From: Microvelia longipes
Taxonomy: Eukaryota; Arthropoda; Insecta; Hemiptera; Veliidae
DNA: 64,000 bases
Assembly: GCA_018340805.1 (NCBI GenBank)
Contig: JACMZG010001908.1
Span: forward strand, 12,691,482-12,755,481
Reading direction: 5' to 3'
Shown: positions 33,561 to 46,260 of the stretch, in pieces
Layout: each line of letters begins with the position of its first letter
Numbering within the stretch: position 1 is the stretch's first letter
Translations under genes and position numbers: made by a program
The notes under the pieces: model-generated
What the model was told of the DNA's origin: nothing
The model's database searches: none
What the model saw: the letters and a program-made list of their open reading frames with translations, nothing else

Positions 33561-34195
33561 TAAAGAAATAATTATGACTTAAATATTAGTTTCAAGCAAC
33601 TAATATAGAATAATGCATAAGTTTAAATGGAAGTCACAAAAACATAATTAAACCCCTTTTGTTTAATACTAGTGCTAGACTTTAAAACGTTTAAATAAAA
33701 TTAATAAAGCTAGTCAGTTGGATAGCTGCTTAAGCAAAGTTGATAAAGGAAGGAGTTTGACGCTCCCTAAGCAATGACGCGGTGAAAAGCGATAACAAGA
33801 ACTTAATGAACGTTGCTCAGGGAAACTTTATTTTCCGGACAAAATTACAGTCTAGTTGTATTAATCCAGCATTTAATTAAAACCTAGCCGCTAGCAAAGC
33901 ACTAAGACACAGCCGCTACAGCTAAGAATCATGCTTCCTTAACCCTTTCTTCCTTTTCCTTTGTAATTGCCTTTAATTTCTTTTTTTCTTCCTATTCTTC
34001 TGGGGTAGAAAATGTTACTTTTATTCCAGTTTAGCCACCAACAGATGCTGGTTATTACTGTAAGTTATTACGGTTATATATCACTGAAACTAGAGGTTGA
34101 TATTTCTTATATAATGTGGCATATAAAAACTGGAAATTCTTATCAGGTATTTTAACAAAAATGCTACGCAAAAGTCATGAAAATGAATTTATAAA
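33561..34195. other. AT-rich stretch, no feature recognised
   Basis: No gene or repeat recognised. Confidence 0.5.
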
Positions 34196-34237
34196 TTTAA
34201 ACTACAAGACTTTAAAAAGCGCCGTGGAGTACTTTAC

Positions 34238-34305
34238 AATAAATAACACCAACAAACACGTCTCTCCACTATAGTGGAGAGACGTGGTTGTTGGTGTTAT
34301 TTATT
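34238..34305. repeat. Near-perfect 68-bp palindrome
   Basis: AATAAATAACACCAACAAAC / ACGTCTCTCCACT is mirrored by AGTGGAGAGACGT / GGTTGTTGGTGTTATTTATT with one mismatch and almost no loop. A direct repeat TTAAACTACAAG sits to the left (about 34197-34208) and directly to the right (from about 34304). As RNA it would be a strong hairpin of about 33 pairs. Confidence 0.9.
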
Positions 34306-34319
34306 AAACTACAAGTTTG

Positions 34320-37300
34320 TTCAATTTATTAAGGGTGATTCTCAATAAAACAAACGCAATTTTATTTAATTACGGAAAAATGGAAAGAAAAAGTTGTAAA
34401 AAAAAGTCTTTGAAAATTGGGTACTTAGACTTATTCGACTTACTACACTGACTTTATAATTTAGAAAGGTATAAACTAAAGTGACGTAAAAATAAGGGAT
34501 CGGTAGTAGAGACAGTGTTCCTATTCCCATCCTTTTTCCTGTGAGTAAAATAAACCAGCTCTCAATCAAGGGTAGTCTAGTTCAACAACTATACCGCAAG
34601 ACAGCGCCACTTGTTCTTAAATCCTGCATTGTTGATTTCTACCCGTTGCTAAACATCAATCAACAAAGAGCGCAAATGTTAATATTTTTGCATTATATCT
34701 TTTATATAAGAGAAAGCCGCTTGAACCGGTTGTTATAGCTGACAGAAATCGGCAGGGTGGCAGGCATAGAGATATCTTACTATTGGTTGAATTTTTAAAC
34801 CCCGAAAAAGAAACCTGAGCACTTCAATCAATATAATCAAATAAACAAAACAAAAACGTTTAATATAGTAGAAAGTTTAAAATACAAATCAAAACACATG
34901 AATCGTGCAGGAAGACGAAAACAATTGATTCATTATAACCCTAATTCACTCTTGAAGAAGGTAACACAGAGCCCCTGAAGACCCTAAAATGATAATTCAG
35001 GCTTTTCAGAGTATTAAGATAGGCTATGTAATATCTCTCTCTAGTAATATACATTTATGGTGGCGCTGCAATGCGCATATTCGAAGGAACTAAAAGAGAC
35101 AGAATTTGCTCAGGTATATGTGAAGAATTGGAATCGGAACACTGTATCACTGACCCCTTATTTTTACATCAATTTAGTATAAACGTATATGTATGTATCT
35201 CTAGCTAATATTCAAAAGATCCATAGCGATCACACTCATAGTCATTTTTTAAACATAACTGCGTACAAAAAGCGACCAAATTGAGAAGGATATCAATTAG
35301 GAAACCACGATTTTATAACGTCATTAATCTGGTGTGATGATTAAGCAATTTAAAAGGAATTCAGTACAATTAAAAGATTTAAATGTTTTTGTTGATAAAA
35401 CAGTATTTGTTTCTGGAATTTTTAAAAGGTGAATCGAGTGAAATAATTCCGATTTAATCACTCCATTAACTATTTAGAAATCGACAAAAATGTTAATAAA
35501 AAGAGCAGCGATTTCTGTTTGTCGGGATATTAGATCGAATGTAACCAGAATATTGTAAATAACTAAGTTTAAGTATAATGAACAGAAAACCTAAAATTGG
35601 AAACAAATTTAACTACAAACGGTTCAAAACTAGAGGTCTCTAGTGTCTTAACAATTTTATAAATCAAACTACCACTACCTGACTAAATGTTCATTTCCTG
35701 TATGAGATAGCCCCCTATCTCCTTAGCTTAGTTTTTCTTTTAAGTTCAAAAAAACAGGGCGCCCCGTGACCTGCTTCTTGTATATGTGTTATACAAGGAA
35801 GCATATTTTTAAATTTGGCAAATGTTATAGAGCTCAAATAAGCTGCTCTTAAAAGGTCTTTAGTGATAATTTAAAAGGTCTCCTACATTATCAATATAAA
35901 CAAGAACTTAATAAACAGAACTTAACAATCTTCTGCTATCGAATCATTTTGATTTGAGTTTAAAAAGTGAAGCACCTCAAAAAAGTGAAAAGGACAATGT
36001 AAAAAAAACTAAGTTGCCTTCTATTTGTAAAATTGAGGGTTTAACATGGAATTTGTTATTCCCTTTATAATAGAAAGGAACCTCGAAAAAATTGAATACT
36101 TCTTTAGGTTAAGTGGGCTTAAATTGGATAATATTCTGTCTTCATTAATTCTGATTAAATATTAAACACGCTAAATAAGCTACGGGCTTTCAATAAAGAG
36201 AAAAAAGTCCACAAAATGTTTCGCTACCCTTTTGGTGAATGTTTCGCTACCCCTGGTTAAAAAATGTCGACGAGAGACAAGTCCTCGTCAAATATTTACA
36301 AAACAAATTACTTCAAGAGGTCCCTATAGAATTTATTTTTCAGGCGAAACCCACAAGATCCAATGTTTTGCTATTCATTCCCCTTCCCAACCTCTCTTAT
36401 CTCACCCTTTAAAGATTCAATGTCTTTCTACTCATTCTTCAAGACTTCCAACTCTCACTTCACTCTTCAGTTCATACTTATCACAGATTCCACAGAATAA
36501 ACGGGTTCGTCAATTAACAAAATTTTTGTACTGTTATTCCTCATTATTTTTTTTATAAGAGGAGGGATGGGTAAAAATAATTTAAAGACTAACAAGCGAC
36601 ACTTTCTCTCTCTTATAGAGAGAGGAAAAAGATGCTGATCTCCGTGTCTAAGGCCCATATTCAAAGGAGTTTTTCGTTCTTATTTAAAGGTAAGGATTAG
36701 GATTAAGGTCCCAAAAGCCTTCCTAAAACAAGCTTACAATTTATGGGATTTTCTTGACTCTTTCCATAAGGTATCTTTTAGATGCAATATAGACGTATTT
36801 CTTTGTTTAAATAAAGAATACATGTCAAACAATAACTTAACTAGTAGTAGTAACAAGGGTGGGGAGGCATTAAACCAGGCAAACAGACAGGCTTATATCG
36901 GTAGGTGAATCTTCCTGATCTTTTATAACTTAACTAAAGATGCTAATAAAATTTAACTTTGCATATGAGTTTAACACATGCAGTAGAATATTTGTATTGA
37001 ATTTCAGCCTGAACAGATTACTATTCAAGATATTGGGACTTTGTTTTAAATTTTGTACGAGGAAAACCACCTCTCTCTCCTATTTATGAGCCCAAACTTA
37101 CAAACTGATTACAAAAACAATTATTAAAACTAAAAAAACAGTGATCTAACATGAAACTAGACAAAAAATTATGCTACTCAAACTGAACTTTATCGGGATG
37201 AAGTCTAAATTAAAGTTCAAAGTTTTTATTTTACACCTTTAAGAAAAGATTTCTTTTTTGTTTAGTAATAGATAAATGTATTAAAATAATAAATCTAAAG

Positions 37301-37390
37301 ATCGAAATTCAAGGTATTTTTAAGGTTTGGTAGCTACCCTGGGTTCTGACTCAAAACTTAAGGTAACCTTTCTATTCTGAACTAATACTA
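34320..37390. other. 3-kb AT-rich stretch, no feature recognised
   Basis: Several open frames of 60-108 codons occur, for example at 36232-36558 on the plus strand. They overlap shadow frames, lack recognisable domains and have repetitive Ser/Leu composition. No gene is called. Confidence 0.5.
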
Positions 37391-37409
37391 CCTTAGGCTT
37401 GGATAGTCA

Positions 37410-37485
37410 TGACATTCTGAGGACAAGCGAAGCGAGTCCGAAGTTGTGAGGAAATATTACGAAGGTACCCTGTACCCGATATATT
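37410..37485 (-). repeat. Dispersed family A, 5'-end fragment, minus strand
   Basis: GAGGACAAGCGAAGCGAGTC, GTGAGGAAATATTACGAAGG and TACCCTGTACCCGATA are the reverse of the family A start. Confidence 0.75.
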
Positions 37486-37527
37486 TAGTCTGTATTATGG
37501 ACTAATTTTTTGCTAAGGCCGACCTTC

Positions 37528-37898
37528 ACAGTCTATCGTTTAGTTTAAAAATCCCCAAGGTCATAAGTATTTTGGGGATTGACTAATCAGAGAAGCCGCT
37601 GCCAACCTCTCACTTAGAGGTTACTGTAGGGAAAAACCTTCTTCCCGGCAATCGTTCACTTTGTTTGTGGTCTTATTTTGATTACATCGTTTTAAAAACT
37701 ACCTTCAAATTTATCTTAAAATGATATTTAAAAAAAACTACACAAAAGAAATGTAAAAAACATCGCCAAGAAAATACGGGTAAAATAACCTGATTTATTT
37801 ACATAGTTTTTTCCCGCTCCCTTCTTGCAGGATTTTTTTAAAGAATCAGTGGTGTCTAAACTGGCCTGTCAAGATTTTTAAACTAAACGATAGACTGT
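37528..37898. mobile_element. 371-bp TIR element
   Basis: CAGTCTATCGTTTAGTTTAA at 37529 and TTAAACTAAACGATAGACTG at 37878 are perfect inverted repeats; the TIR runs about 24-26 bp. The interior is non-coding. No clear target duplication was identified. Confidence 0.85.
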
Positions 37899-38492
37899 AG
37901 TTTCTATTCCTTCAAGATACCAAGCCTTGTACACTGCTATTGGTAACGTATGTCGTAGTTGCGTTAACATAAAAGTTCCAAAAAGTTTAATTAAAAAATT
38001 CTTTTTAATTCCTAAAAAAATCTCTCTCATCATTTCATCTCTCACGTTTTCGTTTTAAAGATTTTTTATCAAGTAAAAGAGTCTTAATCTCTACAGGATC
38101 CGCTCTCAAAAAAACTACTTTAAACCCTCGCAAATCTAAAATTCGACGATTCATTCCAATCCCTCATTCTATACTTTATACCATCCCTTATACTCTATCC
38201 ATTGTCTTATGAATGGCTAATCTCAAAAGAAACGAACTCTTCACCTGCATTATTAAACAACTTGAAAGTTGTTTACTCTTTCAATTTATAGAATTATTTA
38301 CAAGAGATCCGCATTGATTGCAAAATTTCCATTTAAAAGCTTTAACTCACATTAATTGGAAAGTTATACGGCGAATTTTCAATCTAAGCGAATTTTAGAG
38401 AATTTTCCAATTTTTATCTACTACAATGCTTACTGTTCCTATTGTAGAAGTTAAAAAAGCGTAAACAAAATTATTAACTTTAATTTATAATA
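37899..38492. other. AT-rich stretch, no feature recognised
   Basis: No gene or repeat recognised. Confidence 0.5.
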
Positions 38493-38496
38493 TTAA

Positions 38497-39205
38497 AAAA
38501 TCGGGTACGGGGTACCACGGAACTTTTCCACACCACATAGTATTCGCTACGTTCATCCTCACTGCTTCAGACTCGCTTCGCTTATCCTCAGAAAATCGAA
38601 ATGTACTGCAGCATAATTCAGACACGCTTCGCTCGTTATAGACGGCATATAAATTAGATTTATCCCTTGATTTCCTCATCCAGGCACTGACCTTGCTGAA
38701 TGCTGCATAACTTTTATGATCCAACAAAAACCATTGATGTACTTGCCGAATCGAAACAAACCTTAGTATACTTATTTATTACATAAATTTATAACTTAAT
38801 TGCATTATTTTCTGAATTGAAAAAAATAAAAAACGTACACGAGTCATTTAATAAAAATTCAACTAATGTTGATAGTTGAACCTCGGCCTATATAATAGTC
38901 TTATATATGACTACATGCGTGCCAAATTCTTAAATGGTCAACAACATTTACCTCGTTTTATAAATTTTCGAAATTCTTGCTTAGTCCTTGCCGGTTAATG
39001 AGGTCATACAAAATTATTTTCCGAACCTAAAGATTGATTTTTATACACACACATACTTTGTAAAATCTTAGTGAAAACCACTCATGAGGCCTAAAAAACA
39101 CCTGAAACTTATAATAATTCAAGTAAAATTCACGATTCCGGAATTTTTCGCAAGCACAATTCTTTCCTTTATACTTAAGGTATAAATAAGGCAAAGTAAA
39201 TAGAT
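38497..39205 (+). repeat. Dispersed family A, near full-length copy
   Basis: TCGGGTACGGGGTACCACGG, GTATTCGCTACGTTCATCC, CTCGCTTCGCTTATCC, CATGACTACATGCGTGCC-like, GGTTAATGAGGTCATACAAA, and the end ACTTAAGGTATAAATAAGGC. The end hairpin is partly decayed. Confidence 0.8.
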
Positions 39206-39455
39206 AGAAATTGCTAAAGCGAAGTATTTTATTTTTTAACAAAAAAGGTTTCAGTATTTCAATTTTTACACATTTTTCTTTATTTCTTTTTCTGAAGATT
39301 TTTTTTCGCTAAGGTAACCTCCTGTCCATTTACGTTTCTTGCATAAGGCATGGCGTAAAAAGAAACTTAATATTTATTTTTCATTAAGTTTTTTTTAAAG
39401 AGAAAAAGGAGAATTAAAGAGGAAAAAATCAACAAAGGATGCATTGAACATAACA
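39206..39455. other. AT-rich spacer
   Basis: Nothing recognised. Confidence 0.5.
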
Positions 39456-39787
39456 GTATATTATGCTACTAGGCAGCAAAATGGAATTTTGCAGACGAGT
39501 TTTATCAATTTGCCCCCGAGCCGAAGGCGAGGGCGGGCTATGGAAATTACCTGCAGAGGCGTAAGCCGAGGCAGGTAATTAACCCATTTGACAGACGAGG
39601 CGAAGCCGAGGCTGGCAAATGGCGAATTACCTGCAGAGGCGTAAGCCGAGGCAGGTAATTAACCCATTTGACAGACGAGGCGAAGCCGAGGCTGGCAAAT
39701 GGCGAATTACTGCAGAGGCGTAAGCGAGGCAGGTAATTAATTGCACGAGTCTGCAATGTTTCCTTTGCTGCATAGTAGCATATACTA
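39456..39787. mobile_element. TIR element filled with 80-bp GC-rich hairpin repeats
   Basis: The ends TATGCTACTAGGCAGCAAA and TTTGCTGCATAGTAGCATA, followed inward by TTGCAGACGAG / CGAGTCTGCAA, are inverted repeats. Inside, a unit of about 80 bp occurs about 2.5 times (from about 39545, 39624 and 39703). Each unit contains two hairpins: ATTACCTGCAGAGGCG..GCAGGTAATT and CATTTGACAGACGAGGCG..GGCAAATG. It carries no protein gene; a short minus-strand open frame is a by-product of the repeats. Confidence 0.85.
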
Positions 39788-40735
39788 TTTTATCTACTAA
39801 AGGCAGAAAAAATACAAAAGAGATTATTTTAAATACTTGCTGCGAGATTTTACAGGCAGTAAAGACTGCTTTGAAGTAGATGCAACGCTGACAATATCAG
39901 GTGGAGTGTGGTCCAATAACTCGTCAATGTCAACAATGTTTGTATCTTTATTCACTTCATTGTTGTTCTCACTCATTATGTTTTAGTAACTTAACTTTAG
40001 TTTACAGATTTAGTTTTTGATAACGTTCCATTTTTGTAACTTTATATACTTAAACTAAATATAACAACATGAAATACAAAATCTGACGACTTAAACATTA
40101 AAAATCTGTCGATTTATAACAGCTGGTAAATAATTTAATTTAATGCCAAATTATCAGTGTTGCCAATTTGTTTCCAAAACATTATATTATTAGATAAACA
40201 ATGTTAAACATTTAATAATAATATCATAATTTTAAGTAACAATAAAGAAACATACTAGAAACAAGCTAGAATAAATCATAGTTTACAAAATAAAACAATA
40301 CCGAAATTCACGCAATAATTTGTAAAATAATAACCTCCGCTCATTCATTTTCCCGCCTAGGGAGTTTAGACTTGTTTCCCATGTTATTTAAATGAGCCAT
40401 AACTCCCTAGTACTTTTTTTCATTACCAAAACATTTTGCGTACTGTTTTGAAACATTTTGCGTACTGTTTTAAAATATTTCCCGTATTATTTGACAGTGT
40501 AGGTAAAATGACATTTTGCAGCTTAAAAACAGTCCAGTAATGGCTAATATTGCTGCCGTGAGTAGACAAAAAAAATATACCGGGTAATTTATATGATATC
40601 TTAATCTTGGGGTTTCAGGGAATGCCGCACAGTAAGCCCACCAATCAAGTCATCTTCAGAAGTCAGAATAATAATCACTTATTTTCCAAAATTCAATTTT
40701 AGTGATTGTTGTCATTAAAGCATAATAAGTATCTA
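39788..40735. other. AT-rich stretch, no feature recognised
   Basis: No gene recognised. AAACATTTTGCGTACTGTTTT is duplicated locally at about 40429 and 40451. Confidence 0.5.
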
Positions 40736-40737
40736 GA

Positions 40738-40882
40738 GAAATATAAGGTTCCTAAGGCTTTAGCTGAGGAAACCATTATTTAAACCTAGAGGCGATGCCG
40801 AGGATGGTTCCTAAGGCGCAGCACAAGAAACCAAAAGGTTTAATCCCGAGGCAATGCCGAGACAGTTAATTAAAGAGGACTG
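40738..40882. repeat. GC-rich hairpin module
   Basis: GGTTCCTAAGGCTTTAGCTG, GAGGCGATGCCGAGGATGG, TTCCTAAGGCGCAGCAC and GAGGCAATGCCGAGACAG form two similar halves. It resembles the GAGGCGNNGCCGAGG words of the 39.5-kb element. Confidence 0.55.
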
Positions 40883-41012
40883 ATTTTTCCCGACGTACAT
40901 GAAAATTAGAAGAAATACAAATTTCATGACACTACATTTTAGGGAATTTTCATCACGAAAATAAAGCCTATGAGGTTGCTTGGATGTCTTAAGATAGAAG
41001 GGAAGTGGGGGA

Positions 41013-41015
<3 letters not shown>

Positions 41016-41066
<51 letters not shown>

Positions 41067-41205
41067 TATATATATAATATATATAAGTCCCTCTGTCAGA
41101 CGAAGAACATAGTTCGAAACGTTACTAATTTTATGTAAGTATTTTCTTAGTGTTTCCTATAATTTCTGTATAATATATATTATATATATATATAATATAT
41201 ATTAT

Positions 41206-41236
<31 letters not shown>

Positions 41237-41307
41237 TATATATAATATTAATAATATATATATATATATATATAATATAAATATAATATATATATATAAT
41301 ATATATA
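41016..41307. repeat. TA microsatellites flanking a short unique segment
   Basis: TA arrays at about 41016-41088 and 41170-41307 surround 80 bp of unique sequence (AGTCCCTCTGTCAGACGAAG..). The second array runs directly into the 3.9-kb TIR element. Confidence 0.9.
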
Positions 41308-44300
41308 CAGGGTGGAAACATTTCAGATGCACACCCCTGCTAAAATGGTTAAAAATGGAGATAGAGAGTCGGAAAAAGTCTCCACCCCTAGGTAATCGAC
41401 CTCAGTGACCTCAAATATGTTATTATTTTTTCGGTAACTATTTGGCAAATATGGTAATTTTATTACCCGAAATGGTAATTCCTTGTTAACTTTAAAAAGT
41501 TAAATTGGAGCATACCATGATATGAACATTTTGAAAACTACATTATGTTTTGAGAAATTTGATACCAATATCATAAAATTCCGGTAATTTTTCTACGACC
41601 TATTGTGTAACATACATACACACTTTTATTCTTGAAAATTGCCATATTTTTGGAACAACAAAATGCACACCCCCTGCTAAAATGGTTAAAAATGGAGATA
41701 GAGAGTCGGAAAAAGTCTCCACCCCTAGGTAATCGACCTCAGTGACCTCAAATATGTTATTATTTTTTCGGTAACTATTTGGCAAATATGGTAATTTTAT
41801 TACCCGAAATGGTAATTCCTCGTTAACTTTAAAAAGTTAAATTGGAGCATACCATGATATGAACATTTTTGAAAACTACATTATGTTTTGAGAAATTTGA
41901 TACCAATATCATAAAATTCCGGTAATTTTTCTACGACCTATTGTGTAACATACATACACACTTTTATTCTTGAAAATTGCCATATTTTTGGAACAACAAA
42001 ATGCACACCCCTGCTAAAATGGTTAAAATGGAGATAGAGAGTCGGAAAAAGTCTCCACCCCTAGGTAATCGACCTCAGTGACCTCAAATATGTCATTATT
42101 TTTTCGGTAACTATTTGGCAAATATGGTAATTTTATTACCCGAAATGGTAATTCCTTGTTAACTTTAAAAAGTTAAATTGAGCATACCATGATATGAACA
42201 TTTTTAAAACTACATTATGTTCTGAGAAATTTGATACCAATATCATAAATTCCGGTAATTTTTCTACGACCTATTGTGTAACATACATACACACTTTATT
42301 CTTGAAAATTGCCATATTTTTGGAACAACAAAATGCACACCCCTGCTAAAATGGTTAAAAATGGAGATAGAGAGTCGGAAAAAGTCTCCACCCTAGGTAA
42401 TCGACCTCAGTGACCACAAATATGTCATTTTTTTTTTGGTAACTATTTGGCAAATATGGTAATTTTATTACCCGAAATGGTAATTCCTCGGTAACTTTAA
42501 AAAGTTAAATTGGAGCATACCATGATATGAACATTTTTGAAAATAACATTATGTTCTGAGAAATTTGATACCAATATTATAAATTCCGGTAATTTTTCTA
42601 CGACCTATTGTGTAACATACATTCATAGCAGATAGAGTAATAGATTAGAGAGTTAGAAAAAGTTTTTAATAGATTATTTGGGAAGGGGGGGGGTTATAGA
42701 TAGAGTGATATTTGAGATAGATTAGATAGTTATAATAACTTTTTTAGTAGATTTGGGGGGGGGAGTAGATAGATGTCATATTTGACATAGATTAGATATT
42801 TTTAAAATATTTTTTTGTATAGATTTGGGGGGGAGTACATAGATGTCATATTTGAGATAGATTAGATAGTTATAAATTAGTTTTTGAATAGATTTGGGGA
42901 GGGAGTAGATAGATGTGATATTTGAGATAGATTAGATAGTTATAAATTAGTTTTTGAAGAGATTTGGGGGGGGGGGGGGGTAGATAGATGTGATATTTGA
43001 GATAGATTAGATAGTTATAAATTAGTTTTTAATAGATAGTTACCGAAAAAATAATGACATATTTGAGGTCACTGAGGTCGATTACCTAGGGGTGGAGACT
43101 TTTTCCGACTCTCTATCTTTTTTAACCATTTTAGCAGGGTGTGCATTTTGTTGTTCCAAAATATGGCAATTTTCAAGAATAAAGTGTGTATTATGTTACA
43201 CAATAGGTCGTAGAAAAATTACCGGAATTTTATGATATTGGTATCAAATTTTCAAACATAATGTAGTTTTCAAAAATGTTCATATCATGGTATGCTCCAA
43301 TTTAACTTTTTAAAGTTAACAAGGAATTACCATTTCGGGTAATAAAATTACCATATTTGCCAAATAGTTACCAAAAAAAAAATAACATATTTGAGGTCAC
43401 TGAGGTCGATTACCTAGGGGTGGAGACTTTTTCCGACTCTCTATCTCCATTTTTAACCATTTTAGCATGGGGTGTGCATTTTGTTGTTCCAAAAATATGG
43501 CAATTTTCAAGAATAAAAGTGTGTATGTATGTTACACAATAGGTCGTAGAAAAATTACCGGAATTTTATGATATTGGTATCAAATTTCTCAAAACATAAT
43601 GTAGTTTTTAAAAATGTTCATATCATGGTATGCTCCAATTTAACTTTTTAAAGTTAACGAGGAATTACCATTTCGGGTAATAAAATTACCATATTTGCCA
43701 AATAGTTACCGAAAAAAAAATGACATATTTGAGGTCACTGAGGTCGATTACCTAGGGGTGGAGACTTTTTCCCGACTCTCTATCTCCATTTTTAACCATT
43801 TTAGCATGGGGTGTGCATTTTGTTGTTCCAAAAATATGGCAATTTTCAAGAATAAAAGTGTGTATGTATGTTACACAATAGGTCGTAGAAAATTACCGGA
43901 ATTTTATGATATTGGTATCAAATTTCTCAAACATAATGTAGTTTTTCAAAAATGTTCATATCATGGTATGCTCCAATTTAACTTTTTAAAGTTAACGAGG
44001 AATTACCATTTCGGGTAATAAAATTACCATATTTGCCAAATAGTTACCAAAAAAAAATGACATATTTGTGGTCACTGAGGTCGATTACCTAGGGGTAGAG
44101 ACTTTTCCCGACTCTCTATCTCCATTTTTAACCATTTTAGCAGGGGTGTGCATTTTGTTGTTCCAAAAATATGGCAATTTTCAAGAATAAAAGTGTGTGT
44201 ATGTATGTTACACAATAGGTCGTAGAAAAATTACCGGAATTTTATGATATTGATATCAAATTTCTCAAACATAATGTTGTTTTCAAAAATGTTCATATCA

Positions 44301-45180
44301 TGGTATGCTCCAATTTAACTTTTTAAAGTTAACGAGGAATTACCATTTCGGGTAATAAATTACCATATTTGCCAAATAGTTACCAAAAAATAATGACATA
44401 TTTGAGGTCACTGAGGTCGATTACCTAGGGTGGAGACTTTTCCCGACTCTCTATCTCCATTTTAACCATTTTAGCAGGGGGTGTGCATTTTGTTGTTCCA
44501 AAAATATGGCAATTTTCAAGAATAAAAGTGTGTATGTATGTTACACAATAGGTCGTAGAAAAATTACCGGAATTTTATGATATTGGTATCAAATTTCTCA
44601 AAACATAATGTAGTTTTCAAAAATGTTCATATCATGGTATGCTCCAATTTAACTTTTTAAAGTTAACGAGGAATTACCATTTCGGGTAATAAAATTACCA
44701 TATTTGCCAAATAGTTACCGAAAAAATAATAACATATTTGAGGTCACTGAGGTCGATTACCTAGGGGTGGAGACTTTTTCCGACTCTCTATCTCCATTTT
44801 TAACCATTTTAGCAGGGGTGTGCATTTTGTTGTTCCAAAATATGGCAATTTTCAAGATAAAAGTGTGTATGTATGTTACACAATAGGTTGTAGAAAAATT
44901 ACCGGAATTTTATGATATTGGTATCAAATTTCTCAAAACATAATGTAGATTTTCAAAAATGTTCATATCATGGTATGCTCCAATTTAACTTTTTAAAGTT
45001 AACGAGGAATTACCATTTTGGGTAATAAAATTACCATATTTGCCAAATAGTTACCGAAAAAATAATGACATATTTGAGGTCACTGAGGTCGATTACCTAG
45101 GGGTGGAGACTTTTCCCGACTCTCTATCTCCATTTTTAACCATTTTAGCAGGGGGTGTGCATCTGAAATGTTCCACCCTG
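41308..45180. mobile_element. 3.9-kb TIR element with amplified inverted subterminal units
   Basis: The ends are CAGGGTGGAAACATTTCAGA and TCTGAAATGTTCCACCCTG, each next to TA. The left arm has four direct units of about 335 bp (landmark GCACACCCC at 41329, 41664, 42003, 42334). The right arm has seven in the opposite orientation (landmark GTGTGC at about 43139, 43472, 43811, 44146, 44481, 44818, 45155). The centre (42620-43030) is an unrelated ~80-bp tandem repeat. Each internal unit start (GGAACAACAAAATGCACACC) resembles the outer terminus, so terminal sequence seems to have been amplified inward. Open frames of 60-107 codons recur in the units, but are broken by indels and have no known domain. 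Confidence 0.85.
42620..43030. repeat. Central ~80-bp tandem repeat of the 3.9-kb element
   Basis: About five units of TTTGAGATAGATTAGATAGT + AATAGATTTGGGGGGGGAGT + AGATAGATGT. G-run length varies from 4 to 14. Confidence 0.9.
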
Positions 45181-45262
45181 TATATATATATATATATATA
45201 CATATAAAGAAATATATATATATATATATATTATATATGTGTGTGAGAGTGTGTGTGTAAAA
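45181..45262. repeat. TA then GTGTGTGA microsatellite
   Basis: A TA array directly follows the 3.9-kb element, then GTGTGTGAGAGTGTGTGTGT. Confidence 0.9.
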
Positions 45263-45419
45263 TAGTGACTTTTGTGGACAATTTCTTTGTCCAATATTAT
45301 GCTAGTTTTTCATTGGCTTAAACTGCAAATACAAGAAATTGTTTAAAACGTTATTTTTTAAAAAAGCATTATACGTAATGACACATGATACGTTTTAAAA
45401 ATGTGTACTTTTCCCCTGC

Positions 45420-45845
45420 TTTAACTCCCGGCTTCGCTTCAGGAGTTGAATGCTTTGGTTACCTCGGCATTTGGTTTCGACTTTTCTTTACCTCAGGGAC
45501 CAACTAACTCCGGAAAATAATAGCATAATAATGTTTCTAAATTTTCGCTGAGTCATTATTGCGGGTAAATGACGTCATAAAAAATATTTCCCGAATAGCA
45601 CAACTACAGTAGTAGACTGATTTTTGTACAAAGTTTTAACTTTCTAGCATGAAGACACTAGGAGCTACGATGATATCACACACACTCACATACAGACAAC
45701 TTTGCGAAAACCACTCAGGAGACCTTTAAAACACCTGAAACGGATATTTCCGGTTTTATCCCGGTTTCGGATTTTTTTATGCAAACACAATACTTTTCCT
45801 ATATACCTAAGGTAAGTAGGTATATAGTAGAACTAATTATTGAAA
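45420..45845 (+). repeat. Dispersed module plus 3' half of family A
   Basis: 45420-45500 carries CCCGGCTTCGCTTCAGGAG and GCTTTGGTTACCTCGGC, as at 11878. From 45540 the family A 3' half follows: ATTGCGGGTAAATGACGTC, GCTACGATGATATCACACAC, ACCACTCAGGAGACC and ATATACCTAAGGTA. The terminal hairpin is decayed. Confidence 0.75.
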
Positions 45846-45934
45846 AGTAAAAATAATTTATATAAGTAAATTTATTGAATAATAAATAAATAACCTAATA
45901 AATAAAACAAAATGAAGTAGCTTATACTTTTAAG

Positions 45935-46094
<160 letters not shown>

Positions 46095-46260
46095 ATCTCA
46101 TGTAAATATTATAGAGGTCTGAGCCACCCTCCTACGGCCCAGGCCCCTCAAACCTATAGTGGGAGGTATCTTTGTTTTTTTTTTTTGTAAAGAGTGTATT
46201 TGTTTTGTTGTTTTATTTTAACATTACATATATTTGTAATTTTTATTTACTAAAAATGCC

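Noticed and set aside
36232..36558. 108-codon plus-strand open frame as a candidate gene
   Set aside because: Low-complexity Ser/Leu/Pro composition, no domain, no conserved context, and antisense frames of similar quality.
41600..44886. Recurring 60-107-codon open frames starting MPNSY in the 335-bp units
   Set aside because: The frame is broken by indels in most units, has no known domain, and is explained by repetition of non-coding DNA.
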